A DNA stretch of 64,000 bases, taken from Aquabacterium sp. A7-Y (lineage in GTDB: Bacteria; Pseudomonadota; Gammaproteobacteria; Burkholderiales; Burkholderiaceae_C). Shown piece by piece: positions 40,362-47,819 of the stretch. The stretch covers positions 1 through 64,000 of the forward strand of contig NZ_JAPFBW010000002.1 of the NCBI RefSeq assembly GCF_026153205.1, written 5' to 3'. The notes below the pieces were generated by a model. It did no database searches. It saw nothing but the letters and a program-made list of their open reading frames with translations, and had not been told where the DNA came from. Position 1 is the first letter of the stretch. Each line of letters opens with the position of its first letter. The translations under genes were made by a program, and so were the position numbers.

Positions 40362-42200
40362 ATGCACGCGGCGCCTGCTTTCCTGACCCACACCCGCGAC
40401 GGCCTGATCGCCGGCGCGGCCATGCTTTTGTCCATCATCCTGCTGACCGGCATGCAGTTCCTGTCGCTGGACGAGCGACTTCGCACCGAGCTGCGCACCC
40501 AGGCACAGATCGTCGGGCAGAACACCAGTGCCGCGCTGGTGTTCAACGCCGTCTCCGATGCCGAGGAGGTCCTGCTGGCCCTGCAGGCCGCGCCCAGCGT
40601 CACCGGCGCGCGTCTGCTGCGCAACGACGGCAGCGTCTTTGCAAGCTACCGCCGGCCGGCGTCCGAGCGCGGCTGGATGGTCGACCTGCTCAGCCCGGCG
40701 GACATCGAGCACAAGATCACGGTCAACGGCGCCGTGGTCGGGCGCCTGGAGGTGCAGGCCGAGCGCGGCTCCGTCCTGCGCGACCTCTTCAAGTTCTGGT
40801 CCGGCGGCATGTGCATCATGGCGATCGCGCTGGCGCTGTCATGGTTCGTCTCGCGTGGCCTGCGCGCCAGTGTGCGTGCCGCCGAGGCACGCACCCGCTA
40901 CCTGGCGCTGCATGACGAGCTGACCGGCCTGCCCAACCGGGCCGCCTTCCTCGGGACCCTGCAGCGGGCCGCGACGCGCTCGCTGCGCCAGGGCATCGGC
41001 CATGCGGTGATGTTCCTCGACATCGACAACTTCAAGCAGATCAACGACATCAACGGCCACGGCGGCGGCGATCAGGTGCTGCGCGAAGTGGCGCGGCGGC
41101 TGCAGGCGCTGCTGCGCCAGGGCGACATGGTGGCGCGCATCGGCGGCGACGAGTTCGCGGTGCTTCTGGAGGCGCCCGAGCATGCCGCGGAAGCCGCAGC
41201 GCGGATCGCGGCCGCCATCGTCGAGCGGGTGCCCGCGCCCATGGAGGTCGACGGCGAGACACTGCGTGCCAGTGTCTCGGTCGGTATCGCCCTGCTGCCT
41301 AACGACGCCCGCAGCGCCGAGGACGGGATGCAGTGCGCCGACGTCGCGATGTACCAGGCCAAGCGCGAAGGCAAGGACGCCTTCCGCTTTTATTCTTCGG
41401 AGTTGGCCGAGGAGATCCGCCGCCGTTCCTCGCTGGAGGCCGACCTGCGGGTCGCCCTGGTGGAGGGCCAGCTGCTGCTGCACTACCAGCCGGTCTTCGA
41501 CGCGCAGGGGCGCGCCGTGGCGATGGAAGGCCTGATGCGCTGGCGGCACCCGGCGCGCGGGTGGGTGATGCCGGGCGAGTTCATCCCGCTGGCCGAGAGC
41601 AGCGGGCTGATCGTCGCGCTGGGCGAGGCCGCGCTGCGGCGGGTGCGCGCCGACCTCGACGAGTGGCGGCGTGCCGGCTGGACCGCCCCGCCGATCGCAC
41701 TGAACCTGGCCTCCCAGCAGTTCAAGCGCGAAACCCATCGCCAGCGTTTTCTGGCGATGCTGCCCGAGCTGGGCCTGACCCCCGAGCAGCTCGAATTCGA
41801 GCTGACCGAGAGCGCGGTCTTCGATGACATCACGAGCCCGGACTCGGTGCTTGCCGCGCTGCGCCAGCGCGGCTTCAGGCTGGCGCTCGACGACTTCGGC
41901 ACCGGCTACAGCTCGCTGAGCTACCTGCGGCGGCTGCAGTGCGGCAAGCTGAAGATCGACAAGTCCTTCGTGCGCGACATCTGCACCTCGCAGGAGGCGG
42001 CGCTGCTGATCCGCTCCATCATCGATGTGGCGCACGCGCTGGGCATGCAGGTGGTGGCCGAGGGGGTGGAGACCGAGGACGAGCGGACCAAGCTGCTGGC
42101 CTTGAACTGCGACCTGCTGCAGGGCTATCTGCTGGCCCGGCCGCTGGCGCCGGAGGCGGTGATGCAGCGCTTGTCGCAGCTGCCGGCTGCGGCGGAGTGA
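40362..42200 (+). CDS. Membrane CHASE8-like GGDEF/EAL cyclic-di-GMP enzyme
   Basis: The 612-residue protein has TM1 (GLIAGAAMLLSIILLTGMQF), a short periplasmic CHASE8-type sensor (AQIVGQNTSAALVFNAVSDA), TM2 (MCIMAIALALSWFV), a GGDEF domain with intact GGDEF at 261-265, and an EAL domain. The EAL keeps ExLxR (E389 GLMR), LNLASQQF, ELTES, DDFGTG, KIDKSFV and AEGVE. Both synthesis and hydrolysis of c-di-GMP are therefore possible. The N-terminal half resembles YfiN/TpbB, whose activity is held off by YfiR. It is the last gene of the TonB receptor-YfiR-GGDEF/EAL operon. Confidence 0.93.
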   Translation: MHAAPAFLTHTRDGLIAGAAMLLSIILLTGMQFLSLDERLRTELRTQAQIVGQNTSAALVFNAVSDAEEVLLALQAAPSVTGARLLRNDGSVFASYRRPASERGWMVDLLSPADIEHKITVNGAVVGRLEVQAERGSVLRDLFKFWSGGMCIMAIALALSWFVSRGLRASVRAAEARTRYLALHDELTGLPNRAAFLGTLQRAATRSLRQGIGHAVMFLDIDNFKQINDINGHGGGDQVLREVARRLQALLRQGDMVARIGGDEFAVLLEAPEHAAEAAARIAAAIVERVPAPMEVDGETLRASVSVGIALLPNDARSAEDGMQCADVAMYQAKREGKDAFRFYSSELAEEIRRRSSLEADLRVALVEGQLLLHYQPVFDAQGRAVAMEGLMRWRHPARGWVMPGEFIPLAESSGLIVALGEAALRRVRADLDEWRRAGWTAPPIALNLASQQFKRETHRQRFLAMLPELGLTPEQLEFELTESAVFDDITSPDSVLAALRQRGFRLALDDFGTGYSSLSYLRRLQCGKLKIDKSFVRDICTSQEAALLIRSIIDVAHALGMQVVAEGVETEDERTKLLALNCDLLQGYLLARPLAPEAVMQRLSQLPAAAE

Positions 42201-42205
42201 GGGCG

Positions 42206-42220
42206 GCGGGCAAGGCCCGC
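42206..42220. terminator. Hairpin between convergent GGDEF/EAL and fliA genes
   Basis: GCGGGC (42206-42211) pairs with GCCCGC (42215-42220) around AAG. A second small dyad (GCGGC/GCCGC) lies at about 42239-42257. No T-runs accompany them. They probably mark the transcript ends of the two converging genes. Confidence 0.4.
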
Positions 42221-42260
42221 GCTTGGACGGAGGGTGGGGCGGCGGGAAGCCGCCGCGGGC

Positions 42261-42998
42261 TCACCAGTCGCGCAGCTTGACGCGCAGGCGCTGGAAAGCC
42301 TGGTTGTGCAGGTGGCAGACGCGCGAATCGCTCACGCCCAGCACGCTGCCGATGTCCTTCAGGCTCATGTCGTGTTCGTAGTAGAGGCTCAGCGCCTGGC
42401 GCTCGCGCTCGGGCAGGGTCTCGATCGCGCGCACCAGCGCGACACGGCGGCGGTAGTCGGCCACGTGGTGCAGCGGGTCGGCCTCCGGATCGGCGAACTG
42501 GCGCTCCATGGAGCTGCTGTCACCGTCCTCGTCGCCCGAGGTGATCTCGTCGAGCGAGACGAACTGCGAGCTGCGCGCCTGCGCCAGCACCTCGTGGTAC
42601 TCCTCCATCTCGATGCCCATCTCGCGCGCCACCTCCGAGGAGAGAGGAGCGCGGCCCAGCTGCTGCTCCAGCTTGTGCATCGTGAGGCCCGCTTCGCGGT
42701 GCTGGCGGCGTGCATCGCGGCTGATCCAGTCGCCGGCGCGCAGTTCGTCGAGCATCGCGCCGCGGATGCGCTGGGTGGCGAAGGCTTCGAACTGCGGGCC
42801 CGACGGGTTGTCGCTGCGCGACAGCGCTTCGGTCAGTCCGATCATGCCTGCTTGCACCAGGTCGTCGAGCTCCACGTTGGCCGGCAGCCGGGCGATCAGC
42901 CGGTGCGCGAGGCGGCGAACCAAGGGGGCGTACTGGCGCACGCTGGCGTCGCGTGTGGCACGGTCTTGAGCGGGCGTGGGGTTCGTAGCGGGCATCAT
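42261..42998 (-). CDS. fliA: Flagellar sigma factor FliA (sigma28)
   Basis: FliA directs RNA polymerase to late flagellar and chemotaxis promoters. The 245-residue protein has region 2 (YAPLVRRLAHRLIARLPANV, DDLVQAGMIGL, FEAFATQRIRGAMLDELR), region 3 (LTMHKLEQQLGRAP) and region 4 (LPERERQALSLYYEHDMSLK, LGVSDSRVCHLHNQA). The length is typical. No other flagellar genes are in the window apart from the chemoreceptor at 13653, so the flagellar cluster probably continues elsewhere. Confidence 0.96.
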   Translation of the reverse strand: MMPATNPTPAQDRATRDASVRQYAPLVRRLAHRLIARLPANVELDDLVQAGMIGLTEALSRSDNPSGPQFEAFATQRIRGAMLDELRAGDWISRDARRQHREAGLTMHKLEQQLGRAPLSSEVAREMGIEMEEYHEVLAQARSSQFVSLDEITSGDEDGDSSSMERQFADPEADPLHHVADYRRRVALVRAIETLPERERQALSLYYEHDMSLKDIGSVLGVSDSRVCHLHNQAFQRLRVKLRDW

Positions 42999-43061
42999 CA
43001 GTACTCCATGGCAAAGCCCGGGCTCTGCGCGGCTCGCGCAGTCCTCGACGTCTTCGGGGGT

Positions 43062-43083
43062 GGCGCCTTGCGCGGCAGGCGCC
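43062..43083. terminator. Hairpin between the small conserved gene and fliA
   Basis: GGCGCCT (43062-43068) pairs with AGGCGCC (43077-43083) around eight bases, directly after the stop of the 43097-43351 gene on the minus strand. No T-run is present. It may attenuate readthrough into fliA. Confidence 0.4.
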
Positions 43084-43096
43084 GATCAGGCCAGGC

Positions 43097-43351
43097 TTAC
43101 TCGATCAGCTCGCCGGTCAGCGTGTCCTTGCGCTTCCCCTCGGCGGGCGCGCTGCCGCGCCCGTTGTCTTGGGAATGGTCCAGAGGCCGGTAAACGCGGC
43201 TTTGCAGACCCGCCAGACGATCGGAAAGCTGTACTGCCTGAAGCACAGCCTGGGGATCGGTCATGAGCGCGAATGGGTTCGTCGCGTGATCGAGAGGCTG
43301 CATGGCGGGTACTCCTTCGTCCGTCTGGGGCATGTCGAGAACTGTAGTCAT
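43097..43351 (-). CDS. Conserved small hypothetical protein upstream of fliA
   Basis: The 84-residue polar protein contains NPFALMTDPQAVLQAVQLSD followed by RLAGLQSRVYRPLD. I recall this pattern (NPFALM.DPxAV...S.RL..L..R..RPLD) in hypothetical proteins of many betaproteobacteria, without a known role. It has no signal, membrane or metal motif. ATG 43351 matches the homologous start MxTVLDMP. A second ATG at 43303 has a stronger ribosome site (AAGGAGT, eight bases) and may be used, giving 68 residues. It precedes fliA by about 100 bp. Confidence 0.7.
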   Translation of the reverse strand: MTTVLDMPQTDEGVPAMQPLDHATNPFALMTDPQAVLQAVQLSDRLAGLQSRVYRPLDHSQDNGRGSAPAEGKRKDTLTGELIE

Positions 43352-43573
43352 TGAAACGGGGAAGCCACAGAGGGCGGGAACTAATCACATTGTCGGTAAT
43401 TGTCTGACACGCTGACGGGCAGACTGTTAGCTGCATCACGTCGGATGGCACCAGGCATCTGCATGAGGGGGAGGAGGCTAGGGAAATCCCTGCTCTGTAG
43501 GACAGGGGCGGCGCCGGCCCGCCCTGCTCCCCGGCTCAGGCGTTTCGTGAACTTGTGCACGAAAAGCTGCGCA
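43352..43573. other. Spacer between aminopeptidase P and the small conserved gene
   Basis: These 222 bases are AT-richer than the surroundings at 43352-43440 and have no gene. GTCTG/CAGAC arms (43402-43406 and 43420-43424) form a weak dyad. The promoter for the minus-strand gene at 43351 is probably here. I cannot place its boxes with confidence. Confidence 0.35.
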
Positions 43574-45382
43574 TCATAGGGCTTGCGTACGGGTCTCCAG
43601 CCAGTCGCGCGCGGCCCCCGGGGCGAGATGCCGGCCGACCCGCTCCCGCACGGTGCGGTGGTAGTCGTTCAGCCACTCGATCTCGTCCTCGCGCAGCAGG
43701 CTGCGCTCGATGCAGCGGGTGTCGATGGGGCACAGCGTGAGCGTCTCGAAAGCGAGGTAGTCGCCGAACTCGGTCGACAAGGCCGGCTGGTTCATCGCCA
43801 GATTCTCGATGCGTATGCCCCACTGCCCGGGCCGGTAGAGTCCGGGCTCGATCGAGGTGACCATGCCGGGCTCCATTGCGGTGTGCGGGTCCGGCGAGGC
43901 GTTGTAGGACAGCACCTGCGGACCCTCGTGCACGTTCAGGAAATAGCCGACGCCGTGGCCGGTGCCGTGGCCGTAGTCCAGGCCCTCGGCCCACAGCGGC
44001 GCGCGGGCGATCGCGTCCAGCAGCGGCGAGCGGATGCCGCGCGGAAAGCGCGCCCGGGACATCGCCATCATGGCCTTGAGCACCAGCGTGAAGTCGCGCT
44101 TCTGAGCCGGCGTCGCCTCGCCGACCGCAAGCACCCGCGTGATGTCGGTGGTGCCGCCCAGGTATTGGCCCCCCGAGTCGATCAGCAGCAGCCCCTGTCC
44201 CTCGATCACGGCATGCGCCTCGGGGGTCGCGCGGTAGTGCGGCATCGCGCCGTTGGCATTGAAGCCGGCGATGGTGCTGAAGCTCGGTGAGACGAAATGG
44301 GGCCGTGCCGCGCGTTCGGCGGTGATGCGCTCGTCGATGTCCAGCTCGGTCAGGCGCTTGCGGCCCAGGCTCTCCTCGAACCAGGCGAAAAACGCCGCCA
44401 GCGCGGCGCCGTCGTGCTCCATGGTCAGGCGCAGGTGCTCGGTCTCCTCGGCGGTCTTGCGCGACTTCGCGAAGGTGCTTGGATTGACCGCCTCCACCAC
44501 ACGCACGCCGGCCGGCACCTGCTCGCGCAGGCCGAGCGTGACGCGGCGCGGGTCGAGCAGCAGCGTGCCGTCGAGTCCGGCCAGGCGCCGTCCCGCCTCG
44601 GCATACGGCGCGAGCGTGACGCCATCGCGCGCGAGCGTTTCGCGCAGCGCAGGGCTGACCTTGCTTTCGTCGAGGAACAGCGTGGCGCCCTCCAGCCCGA
44701 TCAGGGCATGGGCGACGAACACCGGGTTGTAGGAAACGTCGGAGCCCCGCAGGTTGAAGAGGTAGGCGATGTCATCCAGCGTCGAGACGAAGTGCCAGCT
44801 GGCCTGCTCGCGCCGCATCGTGTCGCGCAGCGCCGCCAGCTTGTCGGCGCGCGACAGCGGCGCGTGCGGCGCCTGGTGCTCGTAGAGCGGAGGCACGGGC
44901 AGGCCCGGGCGGCCGCTCCAGACCTCCTCCAGCAGGTCGAGGTCGGTACGCAGCCGCACCGAGCGCGGCGCGAGCGCCGCCTGCAGCGCGCGTGCCGAGG
45001 CCAGGCTCAAGACCTGGCCGTCGACCGCGACGGTCTGTCCGGCCGGTACTTCGGTGGCCAGCCAGTCGATGTGCTGCTGGCTGGTGCCCGAGACGATCTT
45101 CATCAGGACGATGCCGCTGCCGGCGAGCTCCTTCTCGGCCTGCACCCAGTAGCGGCTGTCGGCCCACAGGCCGGCGAAGTCGGGCGTCACGATCAGCGTC
45201 GCCATCGAGCCGGTGAAGCCCGACAGCCACTCGCGGCCCTTCCAGCGCTCCGGCAGGTATTCGGAGAGGTGCGGATCGGCGGTCGGTAGCAGGCAGGCCG
45301 TCACACCGTGGCGTGCCATCGCCTCGCGCAGCAGGCGCAGGCGCTCGTGTATCACGTCCGTGTTTCGCGCTGTGGTGTCCAT
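43574..45382 (-). CDS. pepP: Aminopeptidase P family Xaa-Pro peptidase
   Basis: This metallopeptidase of family M24B removes the N-terminal residue before proline. The 602-residue protein is of the long, three-domain type: two creatinase N-terminal-like domains (residues about 10-300) and a pita-bread catalytic domain. The catalytic domain has LLIDSGGQYLGGTTDITRV (two metal-binding Asp), GHGTGHGVGYFLNVHEGP (His) and a late SIEPGLYRPGQWGIRIEN (Glu). The C-terminal extension (FETLTLCPIDTRCIERSLL) is typical of this long form. There is no signal peptide. Confidence 0.93.
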   Translation of the reverse strand: MDTTARNTDVIHERLRLLREAMARHGVTACLLPTADPHLSEYLPERWKGREWLSGFTGSMATLIVTPDFAGLWADSRYWVQAEKELAGSGIVLMKIVSGTSQQHIDWLATEVPAGQTVAVDGQVLSLASARALQAALAPRSVRLRTDLDLLEEVWSGRPGLPVPPLYEHQAPHAPLSRADKLAALRDTMRREQASWHFVSTLDDIAYLFNLRGSDVSYNPVFVAHALIGLEGATLFLDESKVSPALRETLARDGVTLAPYAEAGRRLAGLDGTLLLDPRRVTLGLREQVPAGVRVVEAVNPSTFAKSRKTAEETEHLRLTMEHDGAALAAFFAWFEESLGRKRLTELDIDERITAERAARPHFVSPSFSTIAGFNANGAMPHYRATPEAHAVIEGQGLLLIDSGGQYLGGTTDITRVLAVGEATPAQKRDFTLVLKAMMAMSRARFPRGIRSPLLDAIARAPLWAEGLDYGHGTGHGVGYFLNVHEGPQVLSYNASPDPHTAMEPGMVTSIEPGLYRPGQWGIRIENLAMNQPALSTEFGDYLAFETLTLCPIDTRCIERSLLREDEIEWLNDYHRTVRERVGRHLAPGAARDWLETRTQAL

Positions 45383-45433
45383 GGCAAAAGTCCTTCGGGT
45401 CGATGGCCGATTCTAGGAAGCTGGGTGTGCGGT

Positions 45434-45463
45434 TTGCTCGCCTTCGGGGGCGGAGTGCATAAT
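45434..45463 (+). promoter_or_regulatory. Candidate corA promoter giving a ~270-base leader
   Basis: TTGCTC (45434-45439, weak -35) is followed 18 bases later by CATAAT (45458-45463, five of six -10 bases). A start near 45470 would leave about 270 untranslated bases before corA. Confidence 0.45.
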
Positions 45464-45483
45464 CTTGAGTCGCTTTTTGCTAC

Positions 45484-45528
45484 GGAGACTTCCTTGGACA
45501 GTTGTCACCCTCGGTGACCGTCCACTCC
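45484..45528 (+). ncRNA. Three-tier hairpin in the corA leader, candidate cis-regulatory RNA
   Basis: GGAG (45484-45487) pairs with CTCC (45525-45528). Inside it GGAC (45496-45499) pairs with GTCC (45520-45523), and at the top GTCACC pairs with GGTGAC around CTC. It begins about 15 bases after the predicted transcript start. It does not match the M-box or other riboswitch consensus I know. A role in magnesium- or translation-dependent control of corA is inference. Confidence 0.35.
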
Positions 45529-45703
45529 TGCCAGCCTGTTCCCGCACCGTTGTAGACGGCCAGCGGACGGGGCGCGAGCAAGGGCGGGGCCGGCACGTCG
45601 TTGCCCGCGCCTCGCACTGCCTTGCCGATCGGGGGGTGAGACGGTCTGCCTCTATCCCCTGACCTCCCGAACCACGCCGCATCGCGCGCGGCCTGCCGAG
45701 CCT
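45529..45703. other. Middle part of the 360-bp pepP-corA intergenic region
   Basis: No coding frame with an ATG start is seen here, so there is no obvious leader peptide of the MgtL or CorL kind. Several small GC dyads are present. The sequence is consistent with an untranslated leader. Confidence 0.35.
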
Positions 45704-45728
45704 GGCGGGCCCCCGGCGGCAGCCCGCC
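45704..45728 (+). promoter_or_regulatory. Hairpin just before the corA ribosome site
   Basis: GGCGGGC (45704-45710) pairs with GCCCGCC (45722-45728) around 11 bases. It ends five bases before the Shine-Dalgarno GGAG (45734-45737). Such a position could occlude or expose the ribosome site. Confidence 0.4.
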
Positions 45729-45742
45729 CCGCTGGAGATGGC

Positions 45743-46705
45743 ATGCTCAATGTATTCACGCTGGCCAACGGCCGTCTGTACCAGGAAGAGATCGATCGTC
45801 CCGAGTCGCTGAGCCGGCTGCAGCCGGTATGGGTCGACCTGGAGGCTCCCACGCCCGAGGAAAAGGGCTGGATCGCGGGCTGCTTCGGGGTTCAGATTCC
45901 CGAGAACATCACCGGCGACGACCTCGAGGAATCGGCCCGCTTCTACGAAGAGGACAACGGCGAGCTGCACCTGCGCACCGACTTCCTGATCCAGGACGAC
46001 GTGAGTTCGCGCAACGTGCGGGCCGCCTTCATCCTGCACAACAACGTGCTGTTCTCGATCCACGACGAGGACCTGCCGGTGTTCCGCCTGCTGCGGCTGC
46101 GCGGACGCCGCATGCCGGGGCTGATCGAGGGCGCCAAGGACGTGCTGCTCAAGCTCTACGACATGGACGCGGAGTACTCGGCCGACTCCCTCGAAGGCAT
46201 CTACGACGCGCTGGAGCGCGTCAGCGCCCAGGTGCTCAAGGCCGATGTCACCGACACCGAGGCCGGGGAGGCGCTGGCCGCCATCGCGAGGTCGGAGGAC
46301 TTGAACGGCCGCATCCGCCGCAACGTGATGGACACGCGCCGCGCGGTCAGCTTCCTGATGCGCAGCCGCCTGCTCAACGCCGAGCAGTTCGAGGAGGCGC
46401 GCCAGATCATGCGCGACATCGATTCGCTCGACTCGCACACCGCCTTCCTGTTCGACAAGATCAACTTCCTGATGGACGCCACGGTCGGCTTCATCAACAT
46501 CAACCAGAACAAGATCATTCGCATCTTCTCGGTCGCGAGCGTGGCGCTGCTGCCGCCGACCCTGATCGCGAGCATCTACGGCATGAACTTCCGCTTCATG
46601 CCTGAGGTCGACTGGCAGTACGGCTACCCCTTCTCGCTGATGCTGATGGTGGGCTCGGTGGTCGCCCCCTTCTGGTACTTCCGCCACAAGGGCTGGCTGA
46701 AGTAG
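45743..46705 (+). CDS. corA: CorA magnesium/cobalt transport protein
   Basis: CorA is the main pentameric Mg2+ channel of the inner membrane. The 320-residue protein has a large N-terminal cytoplasmic funnel and the long stalk helix. Two C-terminal transmembrane helices carry the YGMN selectivity motif (GMN at 280-282) and the basic tail YFRHKGWLK. The length matches E. coli CorA. ATG 45743 has GGAG five bases upstream. It ends 11 bp from the convergent stop of the lipid operon. Confidence 0.96.
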   Translation: MLNVFTLANGRLYQEEIDRPESLSRLQPVWVDLEAPTPEEKGWIAGCFGVQIPENITGDDLEESARFYEEDNGELHLRTDFLIQDDVSSRNVRAAFILHNNVLFSIHDEDLPVFRLLRLRGRRMPGLIEGAKDVLLKLYDMDAEYSADSLEGIYDALERVSAQVLKADVTDTEAGEALAAIARSEDLNGRIRRNVMDTRRAVSFLMRSRLLNAEQFEEARQIMRDIDSLDSHTAFLFDKINFLMDATVGFININQNKIIRIFSVASVALLPPTLIASIYGMNFRFMPEVDWQYGYPFSLMLMVGSVVAPFWYFRHKGWLK

Positions 46706-46716
46706 GGCCGGCGGTC

Positions 46717-47805
46717 TCAGCCGGCCAGGACCTTCTGGGCCAGGGCCCGGCCGCTGAGCCAGGCCCGCTCGGGGCCTTCGGAGCCCTTCAGCGCATGCCA
46801 GGCATCGCCACAGGCGCCCAGGCGCAGCCTCGCGTTCCAGCCGCAACGCTCCTTCAGCGGCGCCGCGACATGCGTATCCGGCCGGCATTGGGTCAGCGCG
46901 AAAGCCGGGCGGGCCAGTTGCAGGCCCACTGCGGCCTGCAGCGCCTCCAGCATGCCCTTCGCCACGTCGAACGGGCGCGCGGCCAGTCGCTCGGCGCTCC
47001 ACGCCGGTGTGGCGTGCAGGACCCAGCGCGAGCCGATCCCGCTGACCTGGGGTCGTCCCGGCAGGCTGTCCTCGCGCCAGGCGGCGGACAACACGGCACC
47101 TGCCGCTGCGAGCCGGTCGGCATCCAGCCGGTCGGCTCGCAGCGGCAGCGTCTGCGGCCAGGCCGCCATCAGCGCCCACACGGACTCTGCGCCGGTGCCG
47201 CCGAGCCGTTCAGCCAGCTCGGAGTCGTCGCCCAGCAGCGGCAGGGCCGCGCTGGCGGGCAGGGCCAGCAGGACCGCATCGAAGCCTTGCTGCACCCGGG
47301 CCGCCAGATCGACCGGGAGCGGCCCTTCGGTCTCCAGGTGCCAGGTTTCGTCGCGGCGTTGCAGGGCCCGGACCTCGACGCGGGAGACCAGCGTCAGCCC
47401 CTGGGCCAGCTGCTCTGCCAGCGCCTGCAGCGAGCCGCGCGCGAACCAGTGCCCGGGCTGCTGCGGATCGGGCTGCAGCCAGCCTGCCTCGGCCCAGGCC
47501 TGCAGCTGGGCCGCGAAGGCCTTGCCGGCGGGTCGCAGGCCCGCACCGGTCGCATCGAAGGGGCCGGCCGGCGTCGCGATCAAGGCGCAACGGCCGCCCG
47601 GCTCGGTCTGCCGGTCGAACACCAGGACCTCGCGGCCGGCATCCCGCAACGCCCCGGCACAGGCCAGCCCGGCGAGGCCGGCGCCGACCACGGCGACCGG
47701 CCGTCCGCAGCCCGGGCCTGGTTGGGTTGGCTTGGCTGCGGCAGCACGGCGTTTCGAAGGCGGGGCAGGCAGCGGCGGCTGCTCTCGGTCAGGGGCATGT
47801 GACAT
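46717..47805 (-). CDS. Renalase-like FAD-dependent oxidoreductase
   Basis: This 362-residue flavoprotein has an N-terminal Pro/Ala-rich tail of about 36 residues, then the FAD fold PVAVVGAGLAGLACAGALRDAG, an EPGGRCALI motif, and the C-terminal RLGACGDAW segment that closes the FAD site. Related proteins are annotated as NAD(P)/FAD-dependent amine-oxidase-like enzymes, and the substrate is unknown. Its start lies 14 bp past the CFA-like gene, so it is the last gene of the 51177-46717 operon. Confidence 0.82.
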   Translation of the reverse strand: MSHAPDREQPPLPAPPSKRRAAAAKPTQPGPGCGRPVAVVGAGLAGLACAGALRDAGREVLVFDRQTEPGGRCALIATPAGPFDATGAGLRPAGKAFAAQLQAWAEAGWLQPDPQQPGHWFARGSLQALAEQLAQGLTLVSRVEVRALQRRDETWHLETEGPLPVDLAARVQQGFDAVLLALPASAALPLLGDDSELAERLGGTGAESVWALMAAWPQTLPLRADRLDADRLAAAGAVLSAAWREDSLPGRPQVSGIGSRWVLHATPAWSAERLAARPFDVAKGMLEALQAAVGLQLARPAFALTQCRPDTHVAAPLKERCGWNARLRLGACGDAWHALKGSEGPERAWLSGRALAQKVLAG

Positions 47806-47819
47806 GGGCGCGAAGCTTA

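Noticed and set aside
43352-43573. Phage attachment site or mobile-element edge in an AT-richer patch
   Set aside because: No integrase, tRNA or flanking direct repeats are nearby. The patch is better explained as a promoter region.
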